A stretch of DNA of 46,663 nt, from positions 1-46,663 of the forward strand of contig NZ_ASCA01000039.1 in NCBI RefSeq assembly GCF_002760245.1, given 5' to 3'. Source of the DNA: Streptococcus suis YS161. Its GTDB lineage: Bacteria > Bacillota > Bacilli > Lactobacillales > Streptococcaceae. Positions within the stretch are counted from its first letter, which is position 1. Each line of letters opens with the position of its first letter. The notes below the pieces were generated by a model, which saw nothing but the letters and a program-made list of their open reading frames with translations, was not told the DNA's origin and did not search any database. The position numbers and the translations under genes were made by a program. Shown one piece after another: positions 45,632-46,663 of this stretch.

Positions 45632-45713
45632 CCAGTTGAGAATTCGTGGATTTACCTGTACACTAGAATAAAAAAACAATCAACTTCTAACAGGAATTAC
45701 CACACTCAATTGG
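45632..45713 (+). ncRNA. Long interrupted hairpin at the left end of the IS110 element, bridge-RNA candidate
   Basis: CCAGTTGAG (45632-45640) pairs with CTCAATTGG (45705-45713); inside, GTGG pairs with CCAC, and CCTGT with ACAGG, separated by a symmetrical internal loop, with an A-rich apical loop of about 30 nt. IS110-group elements encode a bridge RNA in the non-coding segment upstream of the transposase, with guide sequences in internal loops. The outer arm also covers part of the transposase ribosome site GGAGG. Assignment is inference. Confidence 0.4.
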
Positions 45714-45722
45714 AGGTCTTAT

Positions 45723-46663
45723 ATGTTTCATTTTACCACACTTTTCATCGGAATGGATGTTCACAAAGAAAGTTTTTCACTCTGCTATTATGATATGATG
45801 ACCAATCAATTCAAACATAGCACTAAAGTTGGTCCAAATGTTAGCTATATTGTGAACTATGTGAATGAGCTTCGTCGTTTATATGGTCAAGATGCAGAAG
45901 TGTTATGTGGCTACGAAGCCGGATGTCTTGGATTTACCCTATATCACCAGCTACAAGCTCACGGGATTCCTTGTATCGTGATGGCGCCTACAACGGTGAT
46001 GAAGGAAGGATCTAAGCGTGTTAAGACTGATAAGAAAGATGCGGCTCAGCTCGCAAAAGCTCTGGCCTTTCGTAGCTATCGACCTGTTCATATTCCTACT
46101 GCTGAGGATGAACAAGTCAAAGAATATATCCGTATGAGAACAGATCACAAAGTGGCTCTGAAGAAAATTAAACAACAAATTCTTGCCTTCTGTCTCCGAC
46201 ATGATTTTCGCTATACCGAGGGAAGCAATAATTGGACACAGAAACATGTCCGCTGGCTCCATTCCCTAAATCCTGAGGGGCTCTACGCAGAGATTTTGAC
46301 AGAATACCTATTGACCTATGAGAAATTAGTAGATCAAATTGAACGGTATGATGCACGAATTGAGCAACTGGCTCAAAGCGACAGTTATCAAGAGAAAGTC
46401 TCACGGCTTTCTTGCTTTATTGGCATTAAAACATTAACTGCTCTTTCCATTGTGACAGAAATAGGTGATTTTAATCGCTTTGTGACAGCTCAACAGTTTG
46501 CTTCTTATCTTGGGCTGACTCCTAACGAAAATTCTAGCGGTGACAAGGAGAGAAGAGGTGCTATCACCAAAGCTGGGAATAGCCATGTAAGACGACTTCT
46601 GATAGAAGCTGCACAATCATTGGCTAAGGGGACTATTGGGTATAAATCCAAAGAATTGAAAAG
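45723..46663 (+). CDS. IS110-family transposase (3' end outside window)
   Basis: Open for 313 codons to the window edge with no stop. The N-terminal RuvC-like DEDD domain has D12 in IGMDVHKESF, E in GYEAGCLG, and the two aspartates in RVKTDKKDAAQLAKAL. The C-terminal transposase-20 domain has CFIGIKTLTALSIVTEIGDF, FASYLGLTPNENSSG and GAITKAGNSHVRRLLIEAA. The catalytic serine region follows in that last segment (likely the serine of GNSH). Ribosome site GGAGG seven bases before ATG. The reading frame is intact as far as it can be seen. Confidence 0.92.
   Translation, partial: MFHFTTLFIGMDVHKESFSLCYYDMMTNQFKHSTKVGPNVSYIVNYVNELRRLYGQDAEVLCGYEAGCLGFTLYHQLQAHGIPCIVMAPTTVMKEGSKRVKTDKKDAAQLAKALAFRSYRPVHIPTAEDEQVKEYIRMRTDHKVALKKIKQQILAFCLRHDFRYTEGSNNWTQKHVRWLHSLNPEGLYAEILTEYLLTYEKLVDQIERYDARIEQLAQSDSYQEKVSRLSCFIGIKTLTALSIVTEIGDFNRFVTAQQFASYLGLTPNENSSGDKERRGAITKAGNSHVRRLLIEAAQSLAKGTIGYKSKELK

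Larger units (their letters stand above)
45595..46663 (+). mobile_element. IS110-family insertion sequence, left part (cut by window edge)
   Basis: Begins somewhere between the PAP2 terminator (ends near 45593) and 45632, and continues past the window. It includes a non-coding left end of about 100-130 nt and a transposase gene. IS110 elements lack clear terminal inverted repeats, so the exact left boundary cannot be set from this sequence alone. Confidence 0.75.

Noticed and set aside
1..46663. CRISPR arrays, tRNA or rRNA genes, prophage or defence islands
   Set aside because: No spaced identical direct repeats, no tRNA or rRNA signatures and no phage or defence gene families were found in the window.

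Overview
The window is a stretch of low-GC Gram-positive chromosome. The gene set points to the genus Streptococcus: ritR after gnd, a XerD-like gene beside scpAB, a DUF4059 gene before trxB, a divergent yidC/acyP pair, an FMN-riboswitch ribU, and an M26 protease with an N-terminal LPxTG. Streptococcus suis or a close relative is my best guess from gene order and protein style; no 16S rRNA or typing gene is present to confirm it. Nearly all of it is conserved core genome. Accessory signals lie at the two ends and in a few intergenic gaps.

Layout. 1-66: two perfect hairpins touching the end of a zinc metalloprotease gene (67-3300, minus strand). 3654-7749: secA, then acpS-alr. 7750-8101: non-coding block with a repeat copy and a terminator. 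8102-11167: DEAD-box helicase, DUF4059, trxB, DUF177. 11255-13453: gnd and a RitR-like orphan regulator. 13543-14673: AI-2E family transporter. 14745-19312: nrdR-dnaB-dnaI-nitroreductase-der. 19382-20029: two related small membrane proteins. 20169-25876: SNF2 helicase, disordered protein, murC, GNAT. 25948-28321: mltG and greA. 28405-29670 (minus): acyP-yidC. 29801-31793: rRNA methyltransferase, HD protein, Bax-inhibitor-1 protein. 31842-33173 (minus): pepC. 33307-34869: lysA and yneF. 34959-40675: a tightly overlapping nine-gene operon, murI-rdgB-phosphoesterase-cbpB-xerD-like-scpA-scpB-rluB-yidD. 40676-41171: hairpin-rich gap with the second repeat copy. 41172-42946: oligopeptide-binding lipoprotein. 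42948-43323: small-RNA candidate and a BOX-like element before trmL. 43921-45550: FMN riboswitch, ribU and a PAP2 phosphatase. 45590-46663: 5' part of an IS110-family element, cut by the window edge.

Functional themes are cell-wall building (alr, murC, mltG, murI, lysA for the lysine of peptidoglycan), protein export and membrane insertion (secA, yidC, yidD), replication and chromosome handling (nrdR, dnaB, dnaI, scpA, scpB, XerD-like), and RNA or ribosome maintenance (CshB-like helicase, der, rluB, trmL, SpoU methyltransferase).

The most unusual signals are non-coding: an FMN riboswitch whose two conserved halves are separated by more than 200 nt of structured sequence containing its own terminator-like hairpin; a three-stem small-RNA candidate with a CiaR-like box in its promoter; a BOX-like A-C repeat; an inverted pair of about 83-nt repeats; and a long interrupted hairpin before the IS110 transposase, where a bridge RNA would be expected. 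Among proteins, the RitR-like regulator (Ser53 in place of the phospho-Asp, with Cys128 kept) and the XerD-like protein without catalytic residues stand out.
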